Notes under the pieces: generated by a model
Told to the model about the DNA's origin: nothing
The model's database searches: none
The model's input: only the letters and a program-made list of their open reading frames with translations
Shown: positions 15,985 through 23,475 of the stretch, in pieces
How the letters are laid out: each line of letters begins with the position of its first letter
How positions within the stretch are numbered: position 1 is the first letter of the stretch
Translations under genes and position numbers: made by a program
NCBI GenBank assembly: GCA_012520095.1
Contig: JAAYOV010000105.1
Coordinates: forward strand, 22,264-86,263
DNA length: 64,000 bases
Reading direction: 5' to 3'
Origin: Tissierellia bacterium
GTDB lineage: Bacteria; Bacillota; Clostridia; Peptostreptococcales; Acidaminobacteraceae

Positions 15985-16842
15985 TTATTGAGAATCATGA
16001 ATTGTGTTTAGCATTCCGCCCAGTGCCAGAAATCTCTCTAAAATCATCCTGGACACTCTCGCTCCATAAATATACGACTCGTGCTTTGAATGATAGAGCG
16101 GATCGTGAAAGTCTTTATGGAACATCGCGATGACATAATCCCCTTTCGGGGTGAAGATGATCCCGCCATCCGTTCTACAAGCATCCATGCTACCGCTTTT
16201 CGACGCTACGGTAATCTTCTCTTCATCCGATACAGTACTGTCTTCTCCTGCTAGATAATATGGAGGGAATTCCCCCACAAGCATGCTGTTGTAGTGCTGT
16301 CGACTGAAAATGGAGATCATGTCCTCACATGCTTCTTTTGAGACGAGCTCTCCCTGATGCAGTCTATAGAAAAACTCACCATAATCTTTCACAGTGCTCG
16401 TACCGAGGTTCTTATATTTTTCCCAATCGATTGGATTGTGGAGGACCGTATTGGAAAAACCGTATTTCTTGATCGTCTCATTGATATGCTCAAGGCCCAA
16501 GTAGTCGATCATGACGTTGGTCGCCGTATTATCACTTACGATGATCATTAAGATTGCGATGTTGCGCGCGCTCATCGAAAAACCGGGCTTCAAAGACTGA
16601 AGGACGCCGGAACCCTCGACGACAAATTTCTCCTCCACCGTCAATAATTCTTCCAGGTCTTTTAAGCCGGAAGCGGCCTGCTCGTAGAGATCTAAGAGGA
16701 TAAAGCTTTTGATCGTACTGGCCGTTTCGAAAGGCTCATCTTCGCAAACAGAGGCCGTATTGCCTTTAAAATCCCTTACGTACAGTGCCATATGGCCACT
16801 GTAGCTAATCAACTCTCTCTGTACTCTTTGAATAATATCCAT
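15985..16842 (-). CDS. Class A beta-lactamase-fold serine hydrolase (no signal peptide), copy A
   Basis: A 285-residue penicillin-recognising serine hydrolase. The three active-site elements are visible: Ser42-Thr-Ile-Lys45 (SxxK), Ser103-Asp-Asn105 (SDN) and Lys215-Ser-Gly217 (KTG-type). No clear E166-x-x-L-N omega-loop motif is seen, so efficient beta-lactam hydrolysis is doubtful. The N terminus (MDIIQRVQRELISYSG) has no signal sequence, which suggests a cytosolic enzyme, unusual for this family. It starts 5 bp after the NlpC/P60 gene and precedes oppA. A role on imported D-amino-acid-containing peptides is my inference. Confidence 0.85.
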   Translation of the reverse strand: MDIIQRVQRELISYSGHMALYVRDFKGNTASVCEDEPFETASTIKSFILLDLYEQAASGLKDLEELLTVEEKFVVEGSGVLQSLKPGFSMSARNIAILMIIVSDNTATNVMIDYLGLEHINETIKKYGFSNTVLHNPIDWEKYKNLGTSTVKDYGEFFYRLHQGELVSKEACEDMISIFSRQHYNSMLVGEFPPYYLAGEDSTVSDEEKITVASKSGSMDACRTDGGIIFTPKGDYVIAMFHKDFHDPLYHSKHESYIYGARVSRMILERFLALGGMLNTIHDSQ

Positions 16843-16847
16843 TCGCC

Positions 16848-17663
16848 TTACCTGAAAATGCTCGCAGCCGCCGTATAGGAGTTGACGAGATCCTCTCGAT
16901 AATCCTCATCTTCTTCATTAAGGCTATTGTAGTCGACTCCGTTATTTGCCGAAGAAGAGTGTATGTAGCGGCCGTCCTCTATATACATGGCGACATGCCC
17001 CGGAAAGAACATCAGATCCCCCTTCTGAATATCCTCTTTCGGGATCTCCTTCAAAATAAATCCGTCTTTAATGGCGGCATCGCGGTAAATCGTATATCCG
17101 TTGAGGAGATATGCCATCGAAGTGAGTCCGGAACAATCGAGTCCGGCCGGTGTCTTTCCTCCCCAACGGTACTGAGCCCCCAGATACATTTCAGCCGTGC
17201 GCACGAGGGATTCGCGCAATTCCTCCTCATCGGCGATGTCATCAAGCTCCAAAAGATCCGTCAGATTATCTACAAATGTCCAGCCCTCGGTGCCGTCAGG
17301 AAGCAAGACTTTCTGCCAGCGATCGTCGCGAGTTTCCGCAATAACCGCTATACGGCCACCACGTGGGATCCCTTGAAGAAAAGCGCCCTGCACTTTGGGC
17401 TCCGCATGAATATCTGCATATGGCGTGATCACCACTTTCTTTTCCGCCCGGACCCATTCAGGATCACACAGTTCCTCAACGAGAAAATCATCTCGGTGAA
17501 TGAGAGCCTCATATCGATAATGTGTTCGAACTCGATACCATTGACCTTCTTGATGGGAAAGGATTTCTACCGGCATGCCGAACAGCGCTTCATCTGCCAG
17601 TTCACACATCGCTGTAGGCTCGCTCATGAGCGGAGCAATATCGCGAATAATCCAAGCCTTCAT
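16848..17663 (-). CDS. NlpC/P60 peptidase with SH3-like domains, YkfC/DPP VI type
   Basis: Predicted gamma-D-glutamyl-L-diamino acid endopeptidase, 271 residues. Two SH3-like segments (about 1-65 and 75-138) lead to the NlpC/P60 domain with Cys177 in the LDCSGL motif, His223 in PGHVAMYI and a third polar residue His235. There is no signal peptide or membrane anchor, so it should act in the cytosol, as Bacillus YkfC does on murein tripeptides or L-Ala-D-Glu peptides. ATG 17663 has AAAGGAGG upstream and overlaps the preceding stop as ATGA. It lies between two serine hydrolases and upstream of opp. Confidence 0.88.
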   Translation of the reverse strand: MKAWIIRDIAPLMSEPTAMCELADEALFGMPVEILSHQEGQWYRVRTHYRYEALIHRDDFLVEELCDPEWVRAEKKVVITPYADIHAEPKVQGAFLQGIPRGGRIAVIAETRDDRWQKVLLPDGTEGWTFVDNLTDLLELDDIADEEELRESLVRTAEMYLGAQYRWGGKTPAGLDCSGLTSMAYLLNGYTIYRDAAIKDGFILKEIPKEDIQKGDLMFFPGHVAMYIEDGRYIHSSSANNGVDYNSLNEEDEDYREDLVNSYTAAASIFR

Positions 17664-18454
17664 ATCTCCTCCTTTAACAGCCATCTGCCAATGTGGCCGA
17701 TGGTCTTCTCACGCATTTCTTGCATTTCTTCTCCGGGGGCGCTCGTTGTCATCGCAGCAACCAAAATATCTTTCTTCGCAAAAAAGATTCCAACATCGTG
17801 GCTGACTTCATCGAGGCCTCCCGTCTTATGGGCAAATTCTATATTCCGGGGCAAAAATCTCTTCAAAAGCCTGGTGTCTCGACATCTCTTCATCAATTCT
17901 ATCGCCCGCTGACATGGATCTTCTTTAAAATACTCTCTGCGATAAATTGCGCGAAGAAGTGTCGCCATATCCGAAGCGCAAGTCATATTGTCAATTCCCT
18001 TTGCCCTGGCCTCTGTATCCATCATTTTTCTCTGAAGCACGGTCTCCGTCATGCCAAGATCATTGAAAATTCGATTGACACGATCCCAACCGACCAAATC
18101 GATGAGAACATTGGTAGAGGCATTGCAACTTTCCAGCATCATCCACTGCAAATACTCCTTCACTGTATAGCTTCCCTCTTCCATTTCCACGACCACACTG
18201 AAGTCGACCGCGTTTTCAGAAGAGAGCTCGATGACGTCGGAAAACGAAAAGCCTCTCCCCTCTTCTTCCAGCACCGCCATCATAAGAGGTACTTTGATCG
18301 TACTGGCACTGGAGTGCGCCATATGATCGGCAAGCACAACCTGCTGTCCGCTTGTAAGCTCTTCGAGCACCAGCGACAGAGTGATTTTGCGCTCCTTAGC
18401 CATCTGCTCGGCATGTGTTTTCACATATTCCATCCGCCTGACGAGTTGATTCAT
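17660..18454 (-). CDS. Class A beta-lactamase-fold serine hydrolase (no signal peptide), copy B
   Basis: A 264-residue serine hydrolase with Ser51-Thr-Ile-Lys54, Ser109-Cys-Asn111 in place of SDN, and Lys210-Thr-Gly212. The segment MMDTEARAKGIDNMTCASDM resembles the omega region of Firmicutes serine hydrolases and lacks the Glu166 arrangement of true class A lactamases. There is no signal peptide. It is the first gene of the hydrolase-NlpC-hydrolase run and is not a close copy of the hydrolase at 15985-16842; only the motif spacing is shared. AGGAGA precedes the ATG. Substrate unknown. Confidence 0.85.
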   Translation of the reverse strand: MNQLVRRMEYVKTHAEQMAKERKITLSLVLEELTSGQQVVLADHMAHSSASTIKVPLMMAVLEEEGRGFSFSDVIELSSENAVDFSVVVEMEEGSYTVKEYLQWMMLESCNASTNVLIDLVGWDRVNRIFNDLGMTETVLQRKMMDTEARAKGIDNMTCASDMATLLRAIYRREYFKEDPCQRAIELMKRCRDTRLLKRFLPRNIEFAHKTGGLDEVSHDVGIFFAKKDILVAAMTTSAPGEEMQEMREKTIGHIGRWLLKEEI

Positions 18455-18495
18455 GTGATTGTCTCCTAATTATGAAGTCGTCGCTTTCTCAGTTA

Positions 18496-18529
18496 TAATA
18501 AAATACAATGCCCTTGCGAGCACTGTATT
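18496..18529 (-). terminator. Probable terminator after methyltransferase gene
   Basis: A perfect 10 bp minus-strand stem (AATACAGTGC with GCATTGTATT, 8 nt loop, 18502-18529) followed by TTTTATTA. It separates the CPBP-methyltransferase pair from the hydrolase-opp block. Confidence 0.7.
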
Positions 18530-18544
18530 GCCTCCGGGCACTCA

Positions 18545-19261
18545 TCATAACCCTTTTCTGCATTTCATTCCACCATCTCTTTTCACAGCACAAAATATTT
18601 GACGCTCCATTGTCTCGATCATCTCCACTGACGAAAAGCCCGCTTCAAAAAGGGCCTCTCGGATCTCACTCGGCTTCCAGGCTCTTTGAAAATGATATTC
18701 TCTCTCTTTTCGATATCGCTCCCCCTCTCGGATAAAAATGAGAAGATCAAAATATACTCCTCTTTCTTCAGGAACAAATTGGTTCTGCCAAATCAGCGCA
18801 AACTCTTCTTCATCATAGATGAAAACATTCTCAGCAAGCTCTTCTCGGATCTTTTTTTCCGTACTGATGTCAAAAAGAAGTGCGCCTCCCGGCACAAGAG
18901 CGCGAAAACTTCGAGAGAAAAAGGATTCAATTTCCTCTTCCTGCATATAATTGACCACATCAACAGCCGCAAGGACAACATCCAGTTCGCGAGAAAATTC
19001 CTCTCCTTGATCGATCATAAGATGAAGGCCTTGTTGATTGCCAAGCCTTGAAGCCGCAAGCGATAGCATCTCCTCCGATACGTCCAGAGCCCAGTACTCC
19101 CTCGATCGAGGCAGGAGCTTTTGAGTAATTCTTCCGCTCCCGCAGCCCATCTCGAGCATTCGCCCTTTCAGTGTGTACAAGGATGAGAAGGCTCCTATCA
19201 GTTCATCATAAGGAAAGTCATCCATCAATTGATCGTATATCTGTGCAAACGAATTATACAT
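18545..19261 (-). CDS. Class I SAM-dependent methyltransferase
   Basis: A 238-residue methyltransferase of the Methyltransf_25 type. Motif I is MLEMGCGSGRITQKL (about residues 32-46), followed by WALDVSEEML (motif post I) and an AAVDVVNYM segment in place of motif II. The C-terminal sheet resembles clostridial small-molecule methyltransferases; the substrate cannot be read. The ATG at 19261 overlaps the end of the CPBP gene by 8 bp (ATGTATAA), so the two are coupled. Confidence 0.8.
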   Translation of the reverse strand: MYNSFAQIYDQLMDDFPYDELIGAFSSLYTLKGRMLEMGCGSGRITQKLLPRSREYWALDVSEEMLSLAASRLGNQQGLHLMIDQGEEFSRELDVVLAAVDVVNYMQEEEIESFFSRSFRALVPGGALLFDISTEKKIREELAENVFIYDEEEFALIWQNQFVPEERGVYFDLLIFIREGERYRKEREYHFQRAWKPSEIREALFEAGFSSVEMIETMERQIFCAVKRDGGMKCRKGL

Positions 19262-20237
19262 ACATTCCCATCCGTATGAACCATTCACTGAGGATGGCCA
19301 TCGCCACAAAAAGTATGACTGACAGAAAAAGGGGAAGCCATACCCCTAACGGAATGCGCTGATATCTCTCTGTCGACGCATTCTCGGGAAAATCAGATTC
19401 ATCTGTCTCCTCACAATCCTTCCATTTTTGGTTCATCTCTTCCGAAGAGAGGGTTCCCGTTCCCACCGCGATGAGATCTGCCGGCATCTCTCGACTCTGA
19501 TAGAGACGGCGAAAGATCGCCCCGGTGGAAAAAACTCCGAAAAGGGCAAGCGGAAAAATACCGAACACCGCTTGCATCGTCAGCGCCTCAGGTGTTTCAC
19601 CGGGCATGTCTGCCGTCAGCTGAATATAATATACAATGGCATTAAAATAGGTATGCCCTAAGATCGCAGGCACAACAGAGTCATAGATATGTGCCAGCAA
19701 GGAAAACACCACCCCGAGATAAATGGGGCTTAATAAGTTATATGCATTAAAGTGAATCAGCCCAAAAAATATGGAACTCAAAATAATCGCCTTGGAAAGT
19801 GGAAGTTTTTCAGCATATGATCGCAGAAAAAACCCTCGAAACATCAACTCTTCACATATCCCGGGCATGACGGAAAACATAAGTACTATGATAGCCGGAT
19901 GGAACGCGGTTTCCAAGATGTCGATCGGTTGATAATGAGTCATTCCCAGTGACTCCAAAAGTATAATGACAAATCCGTTTAAAAAAGTGGAGACGGGAAT
20001 GGCGAGGAAACTCAATACAAACGCCCAAAAAAAAGCACTTATAGGGACTTCGTTAAGTCGAAGAAAAGTAAGCACTCCCCCTCTTCTTTTCGCAAGCACG
20101 ACTGTGGGCAAAAGAAAAAGGAGAAGCTGAGATAAAACCAGCCCGACATATCCCAAAAAAGCCTGTAGAGGAGCGGCCACAAACAGTTGAATTAGACAGA
20201 GGAAAAAAAAATACCACGTCGTTCTCGTCGGATGCAT
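19254..20237 (-). CDS. CPBP family intramembrane glutamic protease
   Basis: A 327-residue polytopic membrane protein with about eight hydrophobic segments. The CPBP/Abi motifs are present: EELMFRGFFLR (EExxxR) and FFGLIHFNAYN (FxxxH), followed by the conserved GHTYFNAIVYY. These residues form the glutamic protease site. Roles in this family include CAAX-like proteolysis, bacteriocin self-protection and sigma-factor control, and none can be chosen here. ATG 20237 has AAAGGA upstream; a TTG at 20252 has none. Confidence 0.85.
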   Translation of the reverse strand: MHPTRTTWYFFFLCLIQLFVAAPLQAFLGYVGLVLSQLLLFLLPTVVLAKRRGGVLTFLRLNEVPISAFFWAFVLSFLAIPVSTFLNGFVIILLESLGMTHYQPIDILETAFHPAIIVLMFSVMPGICEELMFRGFFLRSYAEKLPLSKAIILSSIFFGLIHFNAYNLLSPIYLGVVFSLLAHIYDSVVPAILGHTYFNAIVYYIQLTADMPGETPEALTMQAVFGIFPLALFGVFSTGAIFRRLYQSREMPADLIAVGTGTLSSEEMNQKWKDCEETDESDFPENASTERYQRIPLGVWLPLFLSVILFVAMAILSEWFIRMGMYV

Positions 20238-20262
20238 ATAGTTCCTTTCCAAAAATGGTTTC

Positions 20263-20290
20263 TTGCCAACAGGGTATATATGTTTATAAT
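20263..20290 (+). promoter_or_regulatory. Promoter of dehydrogenase-like gene
   Basis: TTGCCA (20263-20268), 16 bp spacer and TATAAT (20285-20290) on the plus strand. The predicted transcript start falls close to the ribosome binding site, giving a very short leader. Confidence 0.7.
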
Positions 20291-20305
20291 GAAGTGGGAG
20301 GGAAA

Positions 20306-21145
20306 ATGAAATTTGCCATCATCGGACATCAAAGTCCGCTTGCAAAGCCGTTTCTTAATCTGCTCAATCAAGTATCGGATGAGCATGAATACACCTTCTA
20401 TGAAAAGGGCAAGTTATTGCCCGTCATAGAGTTTCGCGGGCATGAAATGCCCGTTTATCCCCTGGAAAATGCGGAATCGGTCGATGCCGATCTTCTCATC
20501 TTCTTTCCCGAAGCGGCTGATCGTAAATACATGCTCAACGCCGAAGGAGCCGGAAAACGAGTTCTTGATTTAAAGGGCTTGTTTGCTGATGAAAATACCA
20601 TCCCTCTCGTCGTCCCCAATATCAAGACTTCCAGGTATCGAAACGCTCCCATCATCTCCGTTGCCGATGTCCATCTGTTTATCATCTCTCCTCTTTTGAA
20701 GACGATGGAAAGTCGCTTCCGCATCAAAAGGGCTTCGATCGTGATCAACACTCCCGAGCCGATTCAAACAGCGGAAGACGACTACACAGATCGCGAAATC
20801 GACTTCATCAATCAGGGGCTTAAGATCCTCGACGACAAACAGACGCGCATTACCGTCTCTTTTACAGAAAATTTGTACGACAAGAAGACCAATATTCTCT
20901 TAAACGTTGAGTTTATCCGGCCTCTCAACACCGACACACTGAAAAAGCAGATTCAAGAGATCCCTATGTTCACCTATTCGCATGACGAGGCAAAAGAAGA
21001 TGATTCCAGGGTTCTGATCACGCGAACCAGAAGGGATCTCAGTGTCGATAGCGGATTGCATATGAGTCTACAAGCGCAGAATCTTTCCAAGATATATGCT
21101 GAAGGGCTGAAATCGCTACTCGAGACAATAGCACAATCGCAGTAA
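20306..21145 (+). CDS. Aspartate-semialdehyde dehydrogenase-like protein lacking the catalytic cysteine
   Basis: A 279-residue protein that resembles aspartate-semialdehyde dehydrogenase along its length: a start MKFAIIGHQSPLAKPFLNLL (N-terminal NAD-binding fold, glycine motif weakened), then LDLKGLFADENTIPLVVPNI, which aligns with the DNSSAFR...PLVVPEVN block, and FRIKRASIVI. Where Asd enzymes have the catalytic PNCST motif this protein has IISVADVHLF (near residues 116-125), so it should not catalyse the Asd reaction. It may be an analogue of E. coli Usg or a regulatory or NADP-binding protein. ATG 20306 follows GGGAGGG. One of two plus-strand genes. Confidence 0.7.
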   Translation: MKFAIIGHQSPLAKPFLNLLNQVSDEHEYTFYEKGKLLPVIEFRGHEMPVYPLENAESVDADLLIFFPEAADRKYMLNAEGAGKRVLDLKGLFADENTIPLVVPNIKTSRYRNAPIISVADVHLFIISPLLKTMESRFRIKRASIVINTPEPIQTAEDDYTDREIDFINQGLKILDDKQTRITVSFTENLYDKKTNILLNVEFIRPLNTDTLKKQIQEIPMFTYSHDEAKEDDSRVLITRTRRDLSVDSGLHMSLQAQNLSKIYAEGLKSLLETIAQSQ

Positions 21146-21155
21146 TTCAGAGTCT

Positions 21156-21869
21156 CTATTTCTTGGTTTCTTCGAACGCAGCCACACTGACAGGAAATGC
21201 CTCTCTTGCCAACGTCTCAAGCGCAGCCGCATAATCGCGAATCTCTGATTGAGCGCCTTCTCCTGAGCGAAGATCCAGGAAATGAATCAAACCCTGAAGG
21301 CTGACCGTCCAATACCAGCGTACGTATAGTCCATAGGCGCTCGGCAGGAAAAGCCTGGCCATCTCCGTGGCAATTCCGTTTTCCGATGCCCATTCGTAAT
21401 TTTTCATCCCCTCCTCAATCTGTTCGAGGAGTTTTTTTGTCGCTTCTTCTCCTAATTCAAGGGGCACCATCGCTCCGCTCCCCTGCTTCGTGTCCTCAGG
21501 AGACGACCTCCATTGATCTGCAGCAGGAATGTAAAATTTCACCGCCTCACTTACATATCGCCTGGAGGACTCATTCCAAGCCGTCATTGGATCCTGTGCG
21601 CCTTCCTGATGAGAAGAGCCGATAATGTGTTTCCACCATTGTCTGGCGATCATGAGAGGCGCATACACTTCAAACTGCAAAACAGCATGGCGGAAGGGAC
21701 TTGTGTGTTTTTCTCTGATCAAAAAATTGATCAGCCTTTTATCGCGTTCGGAAAGAACTTCGGATGCCTTATCGTAAGAGACGCGCGCAGCATTTACCGG
21801 GGTCAAGTCTGAACCTAATACATCGACAAGACGGACATAACCTTTGTCTAAAACATCAATCTTTTTCAC
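21156..21869 (-). CDS. thyX: Flavin-dependent thymidylate synthase, insert variant
   Basis: Makes dTMP from dUMP using FAD, NADPH and methylene-tetrahydrofolate. The 237 residues contain an SPFRHAVLQFEVYAPLMIARQWWKH block (Arg76 and His81) and WNESSRRY at 98-105. The usual contiguous RHRxxSxNExSxRY signature is split by about 17 residues (IIGSSHQEGAQDPMTA). I believe such split forms occur in some ThyX lineages. GTG start after AAGGAG, 2 bp beyond the hpt stop, so the gene is coupled to hpt. Confidence 0.88.
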   Translation of the reverse strand: MKKIDVLDKGYVRLVDVLGSDLTPVNAARVSYDKASEVLSERDKRLINFLIREKHTSPFRHAVLQFEVYAPLMIARQWWKHIIGSSHQEGAQDPMTAWNESSRRYVSEAVKFYIPAADQWRSSPEDTKQGSGAMVPLELGEEATKKLLEQIEEGMKNYEWASENGIATEMARLFLPSAYGLYVRWYWTVSLQGLIHFLDLRSGEGAQSEIRDYAAALETLAREAFPVSVAAFEETKK

Positions 21870-21871
21870 CC

Positions 21872-22390
21872 TTACTCCTTAAAAATAAAAATGTGATCTA
21901 CATTTCGATAGTAGTCGCCATAGTTAAGACCGTAACCGACAATAAAGACATCGTCTACGGTGAATCCGACATAATCACTCTCAAAATCCACCTTTCTGCG
22001 AGATGGCTTATCAAGGAAAGTGCATGTGCGAAGGCTTCGAGGCTTCCTATCCTTCAGCACATTGTATACGGTCTTCATAGTATACCCTGTATCGATGATA
22101 TCATCGACAATGAGAACGTCGAATTGAGAGAGATCTCGAGAAACATCCTGGAGGATATTCACCACGCCAGTACTCACTTCACTCGACTGATAACTCGATG
22201 TCGTCATAAATTCAACGACGAGTGGAAGATCAATCTGACGGATCAAATCCGCCGCAAATACAAACCCTCCTTTCATCAGGGTGATGACTAACAGCTCTTT
22301 ATCCTGATAGTCCCCCGTTATTTCCTCACCCAGCTCCTCGACTCGTCGTGCGATGGCATCTCGATTGAGGAGAATTTCCCTTTCTTTCAT
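21872..22390 (-). CDS. hpt: Hypoxanthine phosphoribosyltransferase (copy 1)
   Basis: Converts hypoxanthine (and often guanine) plus PRPP to the nucleotide. The 172 residues show the PRPP loop VLIVDDIIDTGYTMKTV, the flexible-loop region FMTTSSYQ and the C-terminal DVFIVGYGLNYGDYYRN segment typical of HPRT. GAAAGGAGG precedes the ATG. It is operonic with thyX; a second, distinct hpt is at 53288-53809. Confidence 0.94.
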   Translation of the reverse strand: MKEREILLNRDAIARRVEELGEEITGDYQDKELLVITLMKGGFVFAADLIRQIDLPLVVEFMTTSSYQSSEVSTGVVNILQDVSRDLSQFDVLIVDDIIDTGYTMKTVYNVLKDRKPRSLRTCTFLDKPSRRKVDFESDYVGFTVDDVFIVGYGLNYGDYYRNVDHIFIFKE

Positions 22391-22407
22391 TAAGCCTCCT
22401 TTCGCCT

Positions 22408-22416
22408 ATTCTACCA
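22408..22416 (-). promoter_or_regulatory. Extended -10 promoter of hpt-thyX
   Basis: TAGAAT (22408-22413) preceded by TGG on the minus strand, an extended -10 element. The -35 region is weak (TTGTCA only 14 bp away). Confidence 0.5.
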
Positions 22417-22435
22417 CAGAAAATGAATGACAAAA

Positions 22436-22458
22436 TAAAAAAAGGCGCTAAGCGCCTT
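22436..22458 (-). terminator. Terminator of transposase-like gene
   Basis: Minus-strand 7 bp stem AAGGCGC-TTA-GCGCCTT (22442-22458) followed by seven T residues, 2 bp beyond the stop of the gene at 22460. Confidence 0.9.
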
Positions 22459-22459
22459 A

Positions 22460-23200
22460 TCACCCTTCCCTTAGGATGCGTATCACACTCGTGTGGCTCA
22501 TTCCCAGTACATATCCTATATCTCGGAAACTCAGATCCGTCTCCTCTCGAAATGCCCGAATGAGTTCAAAACGACTGCTGCGATGCTCCTCCCTCATCAA
22601 TTCTTCAAGACTTAAGGCGCGTGACTCCAAGAACTGATCCAAAAATGCTTTGGCCCGCGCCCTTCGCTTGCTCAATTTGTCCGGTTCAAAAACTTCTATA
22701 CTCGTAAACAACTGCGCATATGCAGGCTCCGGCTCACGAACCATATGTTGCAGAAAAGTTTCTCGATCCCTGAAATTTCCGCTGAGTAGCGACCAGCCCA
22801 ACGGAACACTGACCAATTCTCGCTTGACATAACGAGAGTAGCGCTCATATTCCTCCAGAGAATTGTCTTCTCCCTGATGAATATATCGGAGAAGTTGTGT
22901 TCTCTCTTTTGCACTCAAACGCTGGCGCATCTTATAGACAAATCGCAACTCCTTATTATGCTGAGTGGAATAATAATACACAAACGCATCGAGAACTCCA
23001 TCGAGGAATTGTTTCAGCCTCTCGTGTTCGCCAACCAATAGATGCAACACGCCCGATTTAAAACGATAGCCCGCTACTGAAATCTGCATTCGATGAGCAT
23101 ACAGTTCCAAGTAGCGCTTCATCGTATGAATATCTTCTTTTTTGGAGAAAACGGGAAGATTGTCAGGTGTGCCGATAATAAGATGAATAGACTCTGCCAT
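22460..23200 (-). CDS. Domesticated Y1/REP-type transposase-like protein with C-terminal HTH
   Basis: A 246-residue protein related to TnpA_REP (RAYT) proteins: an N-terminal ferredoxin-like core (HLIIGTPDNLPVFSKKED, then GVLHLLV), LLRYIHQG (like the RAYT YIHLNP block, possible catalytic Tyr106), and a C-terminal helix-turn-helix (SFRDIGYVLGMSHTSVIRILREG). The metal-binding HUH motif, normally NHVHLL, reads GVLHLL, so the first histidine is missing and nicking is doubtful. It has its own consensus promoter and terminator and no flanking repeats, which suggests a domesticated DNA-binding role. Start by AAGGAGG. Confidence 0.65.
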   Translation of the reverse strand: MAESIHLIIGTPDNLPVFSKKEDIHTMKRYLELYAHRMQISVAGYRFKSGVLHLLVGEHERLKQFLDGVLDAFVYYYSTQHNKELRFVYKMRQRLSAKERTQLLRYIHQGEDNSLEEYERYSRYVKRELVSVPLGWSLLSGNFRDRETFLQHMVREPEPAYAQLFTSIEVFEPDKLSKRRARAKAFLDQFLESRALSLEELMREEHRSSRFELIRAFREETDLSFRDIGYVLGMSHTSVIRILREG

Positions 23201-23232
23201 AAAGACCTCCTTTGTTAGCGCGAGTCTATCAC

Positions 23233-23261
23233 ATTATATACTATATAATATACTTTTGCAA
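23233..23261 (-). promoter_or_regulatory. Promoter of transposase-like gene
   Basis: -35 TTGCAA (23256-23261), 17 bp spacer and -10 TATAAT (23233-23238) on the minus strand, within AT-rich sequence. Confidence 0.75.
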
Positions 23262-23272
23262 AATATTTACTA

Positions 23273-23398
23273 TTAGGAACTATTCCTTTGTGTTAACTTT
23301 CTAATTTCGCGTACTTCATTTAAAATCTGCAGCAGCGTATACTGAATGGAAGTCAAAACAACGAACAAGCTTACGACGACGATGACCGTGTAATTCAT
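23273..23398 (-). CDS. Small membrane protein, 41 residues
   Basis: Below the usual gene-calling length. The reading frame MNYTVIVVVSLFVVLTSIQYTLLQIL continues to NEVREIRKLTQRNSS: one hydrophobic helix followed by a charged cytoplasmic tail. A strong GGGAGGAG stands 4-5 nt before the ATG. It is divergent from DUF4364 and upstream of the transposase-like gene. No family recognised. Function unknown; the strong ribosome binding site and amphipathic layout support a real gene. Confidence 0.55.
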   Translation of the reverse strand: MNYTVIVVVSLFVVLTSIQYTLLQILNEVREIRKLTQRNSS

Positions 23399-23409
23399 TT
23401 TCTCCTCCC

Positions 23410-23439
23410 TTTACCCAAGAGCCCGGTCTGTGCTATAGT
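23410..23439 (+). promoter_or_regulatory. Candidate promoter of DUF4364 gene
   Basis: TTTACC (23410-23415), 18 bp spacer and TATAGT (23434-23439) on the plus strand. Confidence 0.5.
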
Positions 23440-23475
23440 TGATTTGTTCATACCCGAAACGATAAAAGAGGTCTC

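Noticed and set aside
16959..17912. 317-codon plus-strand ORF opposite the NlpC/P60 gene
   Set aside because: Antisense shadow of the NlpC/P60 and serine hydrolase genes, no independent signals.
15985..18454. Beta-lactam resistance enzymes
   Set aside because: Both hydrolases lack a signal peptide and the Glu166 motif and sit in a peptide-uptake block; calling them resistance genes is not supported.
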